Source of the DNA: Hofstenia miamia
Lineage: Eukaryota; Xenacoelomorpha; Acoela
Direction of reading: 5' to 3'
DNA length: 64,000 nt
Assembly: GCA_004352715.1 (NCBI GenBank)
Contig: SCFE01000015.1
Coordinates: 2,147,749 to 2,211,748, forward strand
Both the position numbers and the translations under genes were made by a program. The notes under the pieces were generated by a model. It had not been told where the DNA came from, ran no database searches, and worked only from the letters and a program-made list of their open reading frames with translations. Shown here one piece after another: positions 33,030 to 46,962 of this stretch. Each line of letters begins with the position of its first letter. The stretch's first letter is position 1.

Positions 33030-36000
33030 TGCTTTATCTTTTGCACTGCAAACTTTCCAGTAAAGTGGAACAGAATAAAGTACATTGAAGTTAAAAAATT
33101 ACAACTAAGCTGAACAATAGAGGAAAAGAGGTATGTGTAATTAGTTAATGAACGTGTTTCTTAAAAATGAAGAATTTTACTGTTTATCTACATAATGTTT
33201 TTACACTACTTACAAATGTCTTCAATCTAAGTAAGCGACAAATTTAAGAGCTATAATTGGTTAGTTAAACTTAAAAAAGAAAAGATCTTGTTTTCAAAAT
33301 TTTAGTGAGTTTTTCAATTCAATATCGATTGTTTCAACATAATTTTTTGAAAATCATTTGAGCATCTATGCGTAAAATATCACCAGATGAATATATTTGA
33401 CAAATCGGTATGAAACGTCTGGTATCAGAATAATTTCCTAAAATATTAGTCAAGGAGTAAACCCTGACCAATTGTCTAAACAAAACTTGGTTGCTGAAGT
33501 CGGATTATTATCAGGAAAGCAATTTTTTTGATAACATTATAAAGGAAGTTCAGAAGATGTTCATGACTCAATGTTTGATAATGTGCTTGCAAATTGTGAA
33601 GGCAAATCTGTGTGATGTTACTTCCTTTTAGGATGTAGGTAACAAGAATATTGCCCGCATAAATAAGTAAGTGTTTCTTAATGTGATTGACAATTTATCT
33701 CCTCTTTCACAAAATACATCTTTACGTAGAATAGAAGAGGTCCTTTGAAGTAAAAAAATTGAAATTGTTGTGTTATTGGAATGCTGTTTGATTAAGATAT
33801 AAATGTGACAGTGGAATAGCGTTCCCAATGCTCACTATAAATTTTCTTATTCTTTTCGTTTATTTATTTCACCAAATAATATAACTAAATCTTTAAGAAG
33901 TTAGGATTTCTTCCTTACCCTTGCAACGGATGAAACTTTGTATTTTTATCATATGTAACATCATGCTGAATTATTTAGGTGTAGATTTCATTTCTAACAC
34001 TTTGAATCCCTTCATTTCATTGAAAATTAATTTATATGTTTGTATAAATATGTACACATACTAAAATATATGTTATTTCAATTAAAATAAATGAAAAATA
34101 AATTCTGATATTTAGTGAGTGGATCTTTCAATATTTATTAATGGTATTCATTGTGTAGATTGATTTAATGAATTTCTCACAAATTATTTGTTTGTATTAT
34201 TTTCTTTTATACTACAATTCGTTGAATTCTTTTATCATGGGCTACCTGATCTTCAATACAAGGATTGGAATTTTGAAATTTACCCGTTTTTGGATATTTC
34301 TCAAACTATATTAATTAGAGCTACAATGGCGGTTCTATAGCTGCAAAAAAACTTTATCTTAGAGCATTTTAGAACTGTATTTGACAACTAATGAAAACAA
34401 TGAAAGCATTACAGCTTTGCCATAGTCAAGGTGGCAGTGGGGTCAATATGAAATGCAAAAAAGAAAAGGCTCACCTGCTCCCTTTGTGTTGTAAATTTAC
34501 TTCATTTAAAAAAGGATAATTTCACTACATCAATTATTTCGTTAACCATTTAAACTATTATTGAAGAATGACATTGTTCAATATCTTTATTTCATGTTGA
34601 AGATCCACTATTTCTTTGCATCCTATGCATTTGAAGTCAGAACTTTGAAGTGTCTGCACCTGTAGTATGATCACTAAAAAAATGGAAAATTAACTGATGC
34701 CTCGATCTTTCTAAAACGTTGTAACTTTGACAAATTTAAGTCCGGTTTCTGCTAAAAAAATGTGTATAACTTTAAAAATAATAATTGTGTGTAAGGACAA
34801 AGAAAGAATTTCAGTTTGATATTTAGTGGACTCAAAATTTTAGTTCAATGCAAGTGTTCACTAGACTAATTATGGGAAATTGCTGCTGAATTTAATACAG
34901 GAGACGTCAGTATTGACAACAATGTCATCAAAATTTCTGAGGTCTTCTATTCTAAAATTCTAAGATCAGCAGAATTCGGGTGGGATATAGGTACTGTAAT
35001 TTAATGCAAGATGCTACATGAATTGCTTGACATACCACTGATAATAAACTCACTAGTGCATTCTTCTCAAATTTCTTTTTACAAATACAACTCCAAGCAA
35101 ATTGATGTACTAGAGCGTATTAAAAAGTAAATGATTTTATTGTACAAAAAGGTGCAGTTCTTCTTAGATTTTATCAAAATTTCTTTATTTTGCTATCGAA
35201 AACAACGCGGTCTCGAAAAATACAACTATATTATTATTTTACTTGTCACTGCTAAAATACAACTTTGATAGTAGAAATTTTGGATCTAGATCCAAAAAAT
35301 CGATCCATCGACAAGTATGGAGAGTGGAGTAATCTATTTACATTAATGTCAATTTCTACATAAAATGATTGAGTGTCTGATTTACGAAGTTATATACAAA
35401 CATCAAGTTATACTGTTTCATTATCAGCGTAAGTTTAATCTAACTCCTGATGTGTAATAAGTTGCTTTCCAACTTACAACCCTCTGCGAACCCTGATAAC
35501 CTTAGCAACAGTGAGGTTAATAATTTACAGACTCCATGCTCAATTAATTCTTCTAAACAGAAATGGTAACAGCCCTATTTCAACTAATAGAGAATGGTAA
35601 CTGCAAACGACATTGTCAAAGTAATACCGCAAAAGGTGATTCCCGGTCTATTCTTCAGTTCAAACCGCTGTCATTAACATAAAGTTGTAGACAGCAAAGT
35701 CCTGAAAAACTGAAAAGACTAAAGACCATCTTGCTTAGGGCATGAAGGTCTCGGGAATAATGAGAAAAAATTCAGTCCAATTATACTCCACATAACACTA
35801 ATCATATTTCATGCTCGAAAATTTTTAACTTCATCTAGTATGATTCAAAGTGATTTATTAAGTCATCTATACGCTACACAACAAAGAGTTATAAAAAATT
35901 ATTTAATTCTTAGAATAAGACAACGAAACTAAATTTTCAAAATGGCCTTAATTATTTGAGGGCTGAACATTCATAGTCATGGAATTTGAAGCCCAATGAC

Positions 36001-39000
36001 AACAGTGGTAGCATCTTCACTTGAATAGTCAGACATTTGTCTGTTCACAAATGGTGAATGGTTGGATATTCTAGAAATTCAACCATCTGTATTTGGCAAG
36101 ATACTTCAATCTGATTAATTAACAATTGGTCCTCAGAAACAAATTTAAGCCTTATATAACGTAATTGAGGAAAATAAACTTTGGACTAGCAAATAATATC
36201 TTACTAATAAGTTATTTGCAGAAGTCAATAAATTTAAGTTTTAATAATAAATTAATTCAATTTAATTGGTAGCTATGTTAAAAAATATGGCCTATTCCTC
36301 ACTCTTCAGAGATTTCTTGCAATCAAAAACTAGCTGTCAAATTTGACAAGTGAATACGCGTGTTGCTTGAAATTTACAAACAATTTTCTCCAAGAATTTC
36401 AGGGAATTTGGAATCCTAGGATTTTGAAGTGTCTATGGGTAATTGTACTCCCCTGATTTTGAAAAAATTTGTGATAAAAATTTATCCTGTATTTCAAGCA
36501 TATGAAAATTTGACCATTTTTTAAACGAAAAATCCGTTTTTTGAGAAATATTCATACTCTCCCCAAACCTAGTATTTATATAATAAAGCGATCTAAAGCC
36601 TATGGTAGCAACAACTACTTTTTTTATCCATAGGCCTCCCAAGCTCATAAGGACGCTTACAAATTACTTCAAATTTAGTACTGATTAGGATAAAGCTATA
36701 TATCAGAATATTGAAGAGATAGCGAACATTTGGAGATGAGCAACATTGTATACTCCCAACCCCAATTTTAGTGATTGTTGCAAAAGAGAATACCAGATGT
36801 CGCTGTATTCTAGATTAAATTCAACCAAAATATTTTACGACCAATTTATGACACATTGATATATTACGATGGTCTAAGAAAACTATTACAGAATGAATTT
36901 GGCTACTTGATTAGTCAACTGTGAACAGTAATGTAGTTTGTTTTGAATTTATATTCTATTGAAAGACGTACGATTCTCATTTAACTTTGAGAATTCAGAT
37001 TTCCTAAATAACAAATCATGAACATTTATATTGTCTTTGGTATTTTTTGTCTATATCATAATGCATGCCACCGTTATTCAAAAGCATCAAAAAAATTTAA
37101 TACAGCTGTTTGCTTAGTTTTTCCTTATCAATTGTAAAGCATTTGACACATGTTCACTATTTTACTTCTGTGAGCTTTAGTAAGTTTATAAAGTGTGGAT
37201 ATTTAATATTATTAGTAAGAAAGTTTCCCTAAAATGTTGAAAAATTATATTAGAATTGTGAAAACATTTATGTATGTGGTTTTTCAGATGCTCACTGCTT
37301 CCTATATAAAAAGTACATTTCATGATTGTTGAAAAGCAAATTTATACTTTGTGTCAAATGCTGTCACTCAATGATAAAGTACACCGTAAGGATAATGAAA
37401 CAAAGAAAATATCAATTTCTAAAAAACAATTTATAACTGCTGTTTCATTAATGGAACGCAATATCATAATGTTTTATTCCAAGTAATTGACAGCAATTTC
37501 AAGAGAGTCAGTAGTTTTAAAGAATTAAATTTTTTCATCTTAATTAGTTATGCGATAAAAATAATGCTCATTCCTTAGTACCAACTATAATTAAATTTTA
37601 AAATAATGCTACCGTTTTCAAAGCTATTTAATGTTTCTTACCTGATTAAATGTGCCTTTAAATAGCTTATGAAAATTTACAACCTTCACATTTTCAACCG
37701 ATTTTTGCCAGATTAATTTAAGGCTGAAGCTAAGTGAAAATGCATTATGCAAATATCAACAATTTTTAAAGAAGTATACTTGGTTTTCAAAATTTTTATT
37801 CCTTAAGCATAATGTACAAATTTGTAATTGATGATCAAAATTCCCACATTTACTAATGAAAAGAGCAGATATTTGAGCTTCCAAGAATTGTCAAAGCATG
37901 TTTTTACAAAATGCATCAAATTTTAAATGAAAAATATTTTTTAAGCTGCCTTTTCAATTTTTCAAAACTTACTGCTATAATGGTTTAAGAATTATATAAG
38001 ATACATTTGCTAGTAATGAAATGTGTCTTAAAACATGTTGGCAGTTGCTTATGTATTTGAGACTTCCGTACCATGATTTTATTTCATAATCAATTTACTC
38101 ATTTTTTATCTAAGATGTTATTGATATAATTGTAATAGCCATTACTTCAATAAGAAGAAAAATATTTAATTAGGCGAAATCATAGATGTCAATTTTTTTC
38201 TTATAACCTTGTATTATTAATTCACAAAAATGTATTTGAATATTATAATTTATATTGCTTTAAAAATTTTGTAGATTATACAAACATACAATATACGACA
38301 AATTAAACTATATTTGCTTCAGAATATTGTGGATTGAAACTCAAGGGATCCGACGAGAAATTGGACATGTATATATGATTCTATGGCAGAACAAATCTTT
38401 ATTTCAAGTGATAAGCTGTACAAAATTATATTGAAAGGTGCTCGTTCAGTAATTACGAAATTATGATATTATTATTATATGCATTATTTCAATAAAATAT
38501 TGTGCTCACTACTACACATACTTTTATCTAATCTCAATATCAAATTCACAACTAATTGTAGAAATGAACATATGCTGTTTTTTTACATTCTATTGTATAA
38601 GGATTTCATCCTATACTTACCTCAAATAATATTCAGTTAAACTTTAAGCTGCCAGTAAATTCAGATATTCACCACATCGTACATACATATACAATTTGGA
38701 ATTACTTAAATGCTTGATTTGACATCCTTTGATTGAATTTTGTATTAACATGCATAAGCATTTGTTTATAGAATATTTGAATTCTTAAAGTCACAATATA
38801 TTCGCTTTATTAAGTTTCAGACTTTAAATTATGTATTTTAAAAAATTTATTTAACATTTCTGTGATTTATTTTCATACAAAATATTGGTTTAATGTTGTA
38901 AGCATTTGCTAAGTGATTTGGATTTCTGAGATTTAAATTTGCTAGTCAATTATTCTTGTGAATTCTATTTGACAAGGCATTCTATTGAAATCTAAGATGA

Positions 39001-39046
39001 AGGTTGTAGATGGTCTTTAAACAATCTGATATTTTATTAAGTTTAA
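33030..39046. other. 6-kb AT-rich stretch without a recognised gene
   Basis: No convincing coding exon, RNA gene or complete mobile element was seen. It contains a perfect 20-bp palindrome at 35278-35297 centred on TCTAGA. A few slightly GC-richer patches (35560-35760) do not translate into a recognised family. Confidence 0.4.
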
Positions 39047-40053
39047 AATTTGATTATTATCATACCCATGAATGTAATGATTAATTTTATTGTGCAATCT
39101 CATATGAATCGAGATTCAATATATTTTATATTCCTCAATAAAGATGATAAGCGTATGAAGAAATTAAAGGAAATAATATTCAGCAGAAATGCCACTTTCG
39201 CAAAAACTAACAAATATCTTAACAATTCAAACAATAACAGGTGAGAGTAAAGTAGGCAAAATTGAGTAAGGATTATTTAGAATGAAAACATGTATTCTCT
39301 TGGAATGTATGGACTAATAATATATTAGGTCTCCAAATATGGCTTACATAGAGCTTATTTACATTTGTAATTAGTCCATTATTAAATTTAAATTCAAGAC
39401 AAGAAAATTTTGGAAATATTTTCACGCTTAATTGCATTCCAACTAATGATGACGTCATGACAGTTACAATGATAAGTTTTGTCCCATAGAATCTTTTATT
39501 ACCGTCTCAATAAGCGTTAAGTTTGAATTGAAACAGATTGAAAGATAGTTTTTTTCATTTGAGGATGTTATATTTGTAATTTTGCAATAATTAGAGTAAT
39601 TGAAGCGCTACTAATTCGCTCAGTTATTTTTAATTAAGGTGTAGACAGAAATCAATTCTCGCTTTGTTCTAAATCACAAAAAATGCAGTCCATAGTCCTT
39701 CGAATTGATGATATTATAATTTAGTCAACAAAAGGAATTTTATGCTTTGAACGACAGCCTTGCAAGTATAGACTTATTTCTGTAAAAAAACTTGTTCACA
39801 CAATTTCATCTAAAAATGTAATTAATAAAAATGCATTAATCAATGTAATTAACTTTAACTAAAAAACTTTTAATATTCATGGTTTTTATTATTTGTTAAA
39901 AGCAACGGTCTTCGCCTACTGTTTTTCTACAGTAAGATGTAAAATATAATTATTTCCAGGAATGATGATGACCTTCGAACACGATCCGTCGAACTTTCAC
40001 ATTTTACGGAGCATGCATTATATTTTTTATTATTAAAAGACTTTACTTTCTAA
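39047..40053 (+). CDS. Possible two-exon 3' end of an unrecognised gene
   Basis: An open frame ends at 39240 with donor ACAG|GTGAGA in phase 2. An acceptor TATTTCCAG before 39960 reopens the same frame to a stop at 40051-40053. The join reads NNNR then NDDDLRTRSVELSHFTEHAL. The second exon is GC-richer than its surroundings. The 5' boundary is uncertain (acceptor could be near 39142), and upstream exons and the family are unknown. Chance is a real alternative. Confidence 0.25.
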
Positions 40054-41574
40054 AAGAAATTTACAAATAAATATAAATTATCTCAAAATAAGTGAGAGTT
40101 CTTTTTTGCAACAAGAGCAATTGCATATTAGATGAAAAGAACAACGATTATGATGCTGTAATATCTCTAGAAATAATTCTCAAAAAAGGATTTTAGTGCT
40201 TTGGAAAACCTTTTTTGGACAATCGAATAGATAAATCTCAGTACGGAGATGCACATAATTTGCTACTTTAGCAATTCTGTGGAAAAATAAATTGCCATTA
40301 TTTCATTTATTTTGAATGCATTATATTTACAAAGCTTAATTTGAACTTTATGAATCTGCCATATTAAATACTTTTTTGCATTTGCTCCTATTTAATTTCA
40401 TGCATAACTTTGTACTCAAAAATATTTTCAATCCGAAACTAAAACAATTTAGTCCGAACATCGAATTTCTATAACAATTAAATTCTCTGTTTTTTGTAAT
40501 AAAAGTGTGTACAGCCATTAACAGCAAACTGTGATGATGTAGTCGATTTTTAAATTATGTCTTTTTCGAAAGCTAGATGCAAATAGTATTAAATTATAGT
40601 GGTTATCCGGATTTGTATTGGTAAATCTGTGCTTAGTGCGTCATTACACAGAAAGAATGCTAGTTCAATTTTTTTTGAATAAAATACGCTTAGCTTAATT
40701 TTGCTAAAAAATTTGTATAATAAACTAATAAATTATAAGGATTTGCATTCTTACAAACTTTTTTGATTAATGCCAATTGCGTGCAGGTGCAGATTGTTTT
40801 CTAGTTTGTCCTTGATTCGATTTCCTCGTCTCTTAAGAAAATCACTTAACAATTTCGATTTAGAACGTTAACTATTCCTTAATTGTTATCAAATCAAGTC
40901 ATTAATTTGATCGTAAGTAGGCTTTGAACTGATTTCATAAATATCGTAATTCAAAGCCTTAAAGGCGTGACCTTTGAGATTATGTTCAGTCAAAGGAACC
41001 TCCATTAATTTCCACAGAGCTTCTAAAAGCAAAAAAAGGATTTATAACACTTTTTACCATTATGCTCTGCAAAATGTGTCAATGGAATAACCTTCAGAAA
41101 ACATTAGAAACGATATTTCCACTTAGTAAATGTCACTCTCCTGATAAAATTGATACAGCAGAAAATAATTTTAGCATTTTTACAAGTCTTTGACAACTGA
41201 AATGTAGAAGTTGCCGATTAACATTATGATAAAGAAGTGATTGATTTCTTTGTTATTTACCATTGCAATGGACAATGTATTAATATAGAAATATATTTTC
41301 TAAACCGTTTTTCTGAATATATACATGTATATATGTATATAGTTCAAGTTTAAAATGAAGAAAAATATATACGGCACAAAAAAATAACAGCCTACTAATT
41401 TTAAATTGATTACTAACATGTTTACCAACTATGTGTTTCCCGCCAGTGTATAATATAATTAAGAATTTCGACCACCTTAAGAACTTTGAATTTTCCAATT
41501 AAAAATTCATTAAATACTGAATAAAAAATTTTAAAATATCTACAAGCGGTAACTACAAAAAATCTCTACAAGTG
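40054..41574. other. Intergenic, nothing recognised
   Basis: AT-rich sequence without open frames of note or repeat structure. Confidence 0.4.
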
Positions 41575-41732
41575 CTAGATACTATGGCGGAGGTCGCGTG
41601 ATACGGGTCCAAAAAATTTTTTTGAAAAAACCTCATACATAAGAAATTAGACCCCTATTTCAACTGCGCAATGTAAAAATTTTTTGATAAAATGAAAATC
41701 GGGGCTGTAGATACGAATTCCATAGTATCTAG
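41575..41732. mobile_element. Small inverted-repeat element (about 158 bp)
   Basis: A perfect 13-bp inverted repeat, CTAGATACTATGG at 41575-41587 and its complement at 41720-41732, encloses non-coding sequence with T/A runs. The right side abuts a (TA)n array at 41738-41786. The family and target duplication are unclear. Confidence 0.6.
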
Positions 41733-41787
<55 letters not shown>

Positions 41788-41789
41788 TA

Positions 41790-42299
41790 AGGTGCTCGAA
41801 ATACTGAAATGTTAAAACTGTCATATGGCTTTAAATGAACTTTTTCATGCTGAATTCGACTGTACATTCAATGTTTTTCATTTTTTATAAAAAGGTCATA
41901 TTTTTTAGTGATCCTTCCCTAAATAACTCTTCCTGTGGGAATTTCTTAAATTTTATACTGTTTACTGAAAAATAGGTGCTGTATGAGTGCTCATTTCAAA
42001 GTTTGCATTAAATGGCTAAGTGTTTTGCATAAACCAAACTTGGAGAATCAGCACATCAGATTTTTAAACTGAGTCATAGAAAGGCACATGCTTTAAATAA
42101 ATCTACATAAACCACATTTCAAGGCTTTAATTCATGTGCTTAAGGGAAAATATTGGTCATCACACCATTCACGATTTTGTTCTTTCCTACGAAGTGCCAA
42201 TATTCTAAGTGATGTCCAGTTTTCCAACTTTAAATAAACAACATTTCTTACATGTTCTCATTAGCCCTACAGCATGTGAGCTTGGTTAGTGTTGGGCAG
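41790..42299. other. Sequence before the hAT-like pseudogene, probably part of it
   Basis: No frame could be followed. By position it may hold the more decayed N-terminal half of the transposase that becomes recognisable at 42300. Confidence 0.3.
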
Positions 42300-42830
42300 A
42301 TTTGTTGAGAAGGTGAATTCTGCTGTAGTTTGCCAAAATGTAGATGACGCTATAAAAAACTTGACATTGCATCGGATGACGCACCATATATTATTAAGAC
42401 TGGACCAACCCTAAAGAACCTACACTCAAACTTTCACAACGCAACATTTACTTAATTCACAATTGTGCTGAAAGGGTTAATATCTGTTGACAACATTATT
42501 GCAAGAGTCAAGTTTGCAACATTGAAAAATGAAATATAACGTAATGAATATATTGAGTGGGGACTCACAATTCCAACTCATCTCAATATTAAAGGGGGGA
42601 GGGGACTTGGTTGGAAAGTACAATGTGCTACTCGCAAAACTTAAATGCTGTGAAAGACACTGCAAGGAAGTGGGATGACAATTGATAGCTTGTGAAGCTC
42701 ATAGTCGAAGCAATTGCACTCTTCTTTGGTGAATCAATTAGTTGATGTAAAAAGGCCGAGTTTTTAACCATTTTGATAACCAAACAGAAGGTACTATGTT
42801 TTAGTTGCATGAATCAACTTAATTCAATTT
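42300..42830 (+). pseudogene. Decayed hAT-superfamily transposase fragment
   Basis: The translation contains NSAVVCQNVDDAIKNL, then after a frameshift DIASDDAPYIIKTGPTLKNL and later VDNIIARVKFATLKN. The pattern (C.N..D.....SD.APYM.KA...L.......H.TC..H....V.ELI..VK) is that of hAT-type transposases found as domesticated or relic copies in many animals. In-frame stops interrupt it. No terminal repeats were located. Confidence 0.5.
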
Positions 42831-42839
42831 AGATGACCC

Positions 42840-44835
42840 TATTCTGATTTGCTACAATTCACAAAAAACTAAAATGACTGAAACTAATCTAATTCTGAAG
42901 TTGCAAAAGTGTGTGACGTCAACATCTGCAATAGAATGGTCAAAAAGCTGATTACACAAGACAGCAATTTTAGCAGAACACATAGAGCTTTCATTTGTGC
43001 TTATGAAATGATGGTATTTCATAGTAACATATTATATATATTATAGTCAATTATTCTATATAAATGGCAGAAATCAGAATAATTGGAAGAAGGTGCATTT
43101 TTACGATATAAAGACATTTTAGGTTGCCCTATATAGTATGCATGAACAAATTTAGCTTAAAGATTAGAAATAATTATATTTTATTTGCAATGTTGAATTT
43201 AAGTAAAAAAGAAGACTTTATACATATATATATATATTGCCAAACTACACCAAGAACTGGACTAAAACGGTGATATTCAACCAACAAGTGCTTTTTACAT
43301 ATTCAAAAAAAGCAGGGAGAAAAAGTTCATGCACCAACGTTAACCTTGCTTTGTTGACAGCATTTCACATATCGTATTATCCGGCACTAAACTTTAATTT
43401 TTTCAGAAAGTTTAGATTTCCCAGTTTTTGGTAACATCCTTCATTGATATTTTTATCCCTAATAGAATTATAAAAAATTATTTTGAATGTCTAAAAATCT
43501 ACTTAATTACAGTTAGTTGAGTTACTTGCAAAAATCAATCCAAATTTGTACTGTTTAGCTTCGAGTTTCAAAATTGTCATTGGCTAGGCATAAGAAACTA
43601 CATAATGCAATCCAAATTTATTTCCTATTTTGAAAAGTAAAATTCTTCACTGAACTAAATTGTAATTGGTATTAATATATTTGAGAATTCTTAGATGTAC
43701 ACCACTCCATATAAAATACGTTGAAAAAGCGTTTCTGGATGTTGTTATGGATACAACATTGACGTCTTGGTCATTTAATTTCATTAAAATAGATAATTTT
43801 AGTTAAATAATGCAACATGTATAACAAAAGTCGCCTGGAGAAACAATTGTTAGGGAACGCCCATGTCCTTGTGAAACACAATAAATAAACAATGCAGATT
43901 TTTTATTGTAGCAATTAATTTTATAACAAATTATTCAATTTTCTCTAAAAAAATTCTGAAATAAAATAGAGTCTCCATAGTATTTCCTAAGGAGTATTCT
44001 ACAGAACAAATTTATGCTAGGTGCCTCATATGATAATATTCGGTTAGAAATTCAAATTAGACTACACACACATATATATATATATATATGCATTCATGGA
44101 TAATTTGGCTTTGTATTGTGCTCGCAGATTTTCCATAGCATTCAACGCTCTTTGTGATGGTGGAAAGTCACAATAATTCATTTTCTTTAAAATTTCTACT
44201 TTGTGCATTTGGAAGAGTGGTCTAATTTCTTATGCATGAGTTTCAGGTTTTTGGAACATATTATATGTATTATATATCCAAACATTATTTCCTTGTCACC
44301 AAACATAGTAAACTAATTATTTTTCATATATAATAACAATTTAAAAATATGACAGCCTCATAAAAAATATCATTAATGTTAGATTGTGTGAATTCTAAGA
44401 TCCTTAAGCATGGAGAGAAATCTCAAGGCAACACACCTTACACCCCCGCAATTATGACAACTGTATCGTAATTAGAATCCTAATATGAGTACACAAATGT
44501 GCTTACCGCATTTCAAATAGAATTAGACAGCTAGACGACGACACAAATCCATTTCCTCGCCTATAATTAGCTTTGTATAAAATATTATTTTCTTTCTTTT
44601 GTACATTCAATTAGGCTGCATCATTAACAAAAATAATGAAATTTCTAGCTCTCAATCCAATCACCTTCAAAAAATTTTGAATATAGAAAACTTAGAGAAT
44701 TTAGCAATTGTTAGTTTCCCAAAATCTATCAACCACCTGTATATAACTTACCTTAAAAAACAGATAAAAACCTTACTACACAGCTAAACACTAAATGAAT
44801 ATAAAGAAATTGACAGTTGTTCAAATAGAAGAAAA
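42840..44835. other. Intergenic, no gene seen
   Basis: Contains short (TA)n arrays at 43224-43238 and 44072-44090. A somewhat GC-richer patch at 44400-44560 has no open frame and could be a non-coding element. Confidence 0.35.
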
Positions 44836-45262
44836 AGTATGATATGTGTTCATCACCCTGCTATCAGATTATCTACTGTCTCCTACTCTTTCTTACATAG
44901 CCTACACTTATCACTTCAGCTCTTCTATGTGCTCTTCACCCAGTTTGTCCTTATTGTATTACCCTGTGCTGCCATTATCAGTGCTTCTGTTTCTCTCTTT
45001 AGTCCTACCTTCCTTAGCCACTTGTTGCACTTCTCTGTCAGGTTTCTTGTATTCCTCCACTATTCTCCATGCATCACCTTTTCTAGTATGCCTTCCTTCC
45101 CTTATTCACTGTTCTTATCTTCCTCAACTGCATAACTAAGTCCAATAAGGTTGCTCTTCTACAAATTGCTTTAGTCCTAGTGCTTCTGCTTCTTCAGCTT
45201 CCTTCACACTTAGCAGTTCTCTCCCTTCATTATGCCTTGTCGTGTACTCTGCTGCTAGTAGA
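44836..45262 (-). pseudogene. 3' end of a LINE with a zinc-knuckle-like tail
   Basis: The minus-strand translation reads TRHNEGRELLSVKEAEEAEA, then KCNKWLRKVGLKRETEALIM, AAQGNTIRTNWVKS, and after stops DKCRLCKKE and ETVDNLIAG. This is the common C-terminal region of a widespread non-LTR retrotransposon family, with LSV.EA, W..K..LK.ETE.LI.AAQ...RTN and C.LC....ET..H. Several stops show decay. On the plus strand the same DNA looks pyrimidine-rich, which gives spurious open frames. Confidence 0.75.
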
Positions 45263-45373
45263 GTACTTCGGTATGAAGATTTTGAAGTCGGTTCGGTTTC
45301 GTTGGGTAAAACTCAAAATACCGTGGTATCGTTCGTTTCGGTATTTCGGTATCGGCATGACTAAGAAAAATCA

Positions 45374-45375
<2 letters not shown>

Positions 45376-45405
<30 letters not shown>

Positions 45406-45559
45406 NNNNNNNNNNNNNNNNNNNNNNNNNNNNNNNNNNNNNNNNNNNNNNNNNNNNNNNNNNNNNNNNNNNNNNNNNNNNNNNNNNNNNNNNNNNNNNN
45501 NNNNNNNNNNNNNNNNNNNNNNNNNNNNNNNNNNNNNNNNNNNNNNNNNNNNNNNNNNN

Positions 45560-45591
<32 letters not shown>
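45376..45591. repeat. (TA)n array containing a 154-base N gap
   Basis: (TA)n flanks an N run at 45406-45559 on both sides. The gap is therefore probably all or mostly (TA)n, and open frames crossing it are meaningless. Confidence 0.95.
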
Positions 45592-45594
<3 letters not shown>

Positions 45595-45599
45595 GATCA

Positions 45600-46316
45600 A
45601 GATAATAATAGCGGAAGGAATTTGATATCTAAAACAACTAAAAAGAATAATTTATGCATTAGAAAGAAGTAATTACAAATATGTATGAAGTTTATTGAAA
45701 ACTACATGTAAGAAAACAGAATATTTAACTGCTCAGCATTAAAAAGCAAGAGACAAGTACAGCCCTACAGAAGTTTTCTATTTCACAAGAGTAATTACTC
45801 AAAATACGTCCAATCTCTTAAAATTTATAAATATATAAATAGCATATACAATGGAAGAAAATTGTGTAGTAATTATATATCTTTTAATAACAAACGTTCC
45901 GTCAGATGCATAAACAATGCACATATTAAAGTATTTTTCCAAGAATTTACTCAATTTATGAAATATGCAGCCAACGAAACTTCGTAAAATAAGCTTAATG
46001 AATTCAAAAGGAGTTTTAAAAAAACCTGATTGACCATCAAAATAACTTGAAATATTAAAAAAAGCTAATAATTCGAAAATTTTTTCAACTTTATTGTAGT
46101 TTTATGTTTATTCATTATATCAAGCTCTTGCGCCATAGTATCTAACACTTTAATAAGCTGCTTGTATAAAATTCTTGTAAATAACATGACTAAGGTTTGA
46201 TAAATATTCGAAGTTTTCATACTGCAAACATTGACGGGTTCGGACAGAATACGCAAAACTCAAGTAAAAGACCAATCAATTTTTAGGCAAGATACTGCAG
46301 TATCGGTATTTTTCCG
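45600..46316. other. Spacer between (TA)n arrays
   Basis: No gene seen. CGGTATTTCGGTATCGG at 45338-45354 and GCAGTATCGGTATTTTTCCG at 46296-46317 are similar motifs bracketing the stretch. A mobile element spanning about 45265-46317 is possible but no duplication was found. Confidence 0.25.
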
Positions 46317-46353
<37 letters not shown>

Positions 46354-46717
46354 TGTAGAATCGCTAGGGTGCACGGAAGTGCACTGATTAAGATAAGGCG
46401 ACTCACTACTTTTTCCACTTACAACTGCGTGCGTCTATTATATACAGTGAATATTGACAATATGTACAAATAACTAGTAAACTAGTAAACACGAAAACAG
46501 TGAATTGGTCGATACCAAGTAACCGGTACCTGCCACCACATGCCGCCCCAGGCCAAACTTCGCGAGTTTTCGTTATCCACCGATTTGACTTCGAGACTTG
46601 GCCGATGCCAACAACCAGGTCTTTCGTTCCAACATACAGCCCCATTGCCGACTAATGGGTTTTTCATTGGTGTTTCGTTAGAGAGTGTGGAGAAATATAG
46701 AGAGTGCGTCATCATTC

Positions 46718-46752
46718 ACTTCCGTGCAAGGTTGCGATGCCAACTGTTAAGA
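46718..46752 (-). repeat. Inverted copy of the LTR-like repeat's first 30 bases
   Basis: The reverse complement of CACTTCCGTGCAAGGTTGCG matches the start of the terminal repeats (TAGCATCGCTAGGGTGCACGGAAG) with several mismatches. It lies inside the element, suggesting nested or rearranged copies. Confidence 0.45.
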
Positions 46753-46962
46753 TCTTGTAATTTCTGCTTCTCTGATCGATTCATCACGAAGTTACCCTGC
46801 CAACTTGACGGGAGTGCCTTCTAAACCAGCAAGTGAACTTCTGTTTGCCTAAACGGGATTTAATCTCTCTAGACACTGCCAAGCAAGCTGTTCGAAACTG
46901 ACTTGTCTCATCTTACTTTCTCGAGAATTATCACCGCACACTTTCAACAAAATGTTACACAG

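Noticed and set aside
44839-45139. Two overlapping plus-strand frames of about 97 codons rich in Ser, Leu and Phe
   Set aside because: Antisense of the LINE tail; the minus-strand translation gives a recognised retrotransposon domain.
45180-45625. Open frames on both strands rich in YIYIYI and X residues
   Set aside because: Translations of a (TA)n array and its N gap.
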